Source of the DNA: an uncultured Psychrobacter sp. | GTDB taxonomy: Bacteria; Pseudomonadota; Gammaproteobacteria; Pseudomonadales; Moraxellaceae | Direction of reading: 5' to 3' | Length of the DNA stretch: 64,000 nucleotides | NCBI GenBank assembly: GCA_947501045.1 | Contig: CANMUI010000001.1 | Location: 744,001 to 808,000 of the forward strand | Shown: in pieces, positions 63,737 to 64,000 of the stretch | How the letters are laid out: each line of letters opens with the position of its first letter | Numbering within the stretch: position 1 is the first letter of the stretch | Notes under the pieces: generated by a model | What the model saw: the letters and a program-made list of their open reading frames with translations, nothing else | The model's database searches: none | What the model was told of the DNA's origin: nothing | Made by a program: the position numbers and the translations under genes

Positions 63737-64000
63737 GTGTATTTAGCTTTTGAAGCTTCAGATGTAGCCTGCGCTAAAGACTTAAATAGATATTTTCGCC
63801 GTTTTGTCTTACTGTTCATTTTAGCAATGACTGCTTTGAGTCTCATGGCGTGTCAGCCGCAAAGCGATGAATCTGGAAATGAGGCAAACACCGAGGGTTT
63901 AACGGACTTTGTGATTTCTTTAGATTGGGTGCCTAATACCAATCATACTGGATTGTATGTGGCACTTGAAAATGGCTATTTTGCGCAGCAAGGATTAAAT
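63737..64000 (+). CDS. N-terminal fragment of a ThiY/NMT1-like substrate-binding lipoprotein
   Basis: Starts at a GTG at 63737 with AAGGA nine bases before it, and runs open for 88 codons to the window edge. The lipoprotein signal ends LLFILAMTALSLMAC, with Cys45 lipidated. Then comes FVISLDWVPNTNHTGLYVAL, ENGYFAQQGLN: the opening signature of NMT1/ThiY-type proteins that bind hydroxymethylpyrimidine-like ligands. The long N-terminal extension ahead of the signal peptide is unusual; an in-frame ATG at codon 31 or 37 could be the real start, but the GTG has the better ribosome site. Confidence 0.78.
   Translation, partial: MYLAFEASDVACAKDLNRYFRRFVLLFILAMTALSLMACQPQSDESGNEANTEGLTDFVISLDWVPNTNHTGLYVALENGYFAQQGLN

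Overview
The window looks like a chromosomal segment of a Psychrobacter-like member of the Moraxellaceae (Gammaproteobacteria). This rests on the AT-rich intergenic DNA, the gene order pyrG-kdsA-eno-ftsB-ispD and pyrC-rnt, the 529-residue isocitrate lyase, and protein styles such as tandem small-signal-peptide porins, a DUF2799 lipoprotein and a BLUF protein. The genus call is an inference from recognised families, not from a search. No rRNA, CRISPR array, prophage or intact insertion sequence was seen. One tRNA (Glu, UUC) is present.

Layout. 1-4.0 kb is an iron-uptake locus: a siderophore-binding lipoprotein (with the start of a downstream gene at the left edge) diverges from tonB-exbB-exbD across a spacer holding two Fur-box-like sites. 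4.1-13 kb is housekeeping: a DUF2799 lipoprotein, a conserved unknown, topA, a Cu/Zn superoxide dismutase, a META-domain lipoprotein and lon. 13-20 kb has a YuiF-type Na+/H+ antiporter family transporter, a hicA/hicB toxin-antitoxin pair with an unusually long spacer, a 5-formyl-THF cyclo-ligase, fumC, a decayed HNH-type gene framed by 59-bp imperfect direct repeats, and hsp20. 20-32 kb has a DMT exporter, an OmpV-like outer membrane protein, a rhomboid protease, the lactate genes lctP-lldD, a glutaredoxin-like protein, mtgA and ppk1, then four consecutive small, very acidic, probably disordered proteins, and miaE. 32.7-39.3 kb has malate synthase G and three tandem porin paralogues.

39.4-48.4 kb is the conserved pyrG-kdsA-eno-ftsB-ispD block, interrupted between kdsA and eno by a copper module: an HMA-fold protein without its CxxC, a CopZ-like chaperone and a CopA ATPase. 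48.5-55.9 kb has a large perfect hairpin, a BLUF photoreceptor with a C-terminal membrane anchor, tRNA-Glu, rnt and pyrC separated by a 5x16-bp tandem repeat, argG, an unknown membrane protein and an L,D-transpeptidase without a signal peptide. 55.9-64 kb has a CYTH-CHAD protein, isocitrate lyase divergent from a LysR regulator, a succinate-semialdehyde-type dehydrogenase, and a ThiXY-like ABC importer running off the right edge.

How the genes fit together. The metabolic theme is growth on small organic acids: lactate uptake and oxidation (lctP-lldD), the glyoxylate shunt (aceA, glcB), fumarase and semialdehyde oxidation. Envelope functions (porins, TonB system, OmpV, MtgA, L,D-transpeptidase, lipoproteins) and stress functions (Lon, Hsp20, SodC, polyphosphate kinase) are well represented. 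No large unmistakably novel system was found. The most interesting candidates are the cluster of acidic small proteins after ppk1, the repeat-framed decayed gene, the repeat-split hicAB pair, the membrane-anchored BLUF protein, and the CxxC-less HMA protein in the copper insertion.
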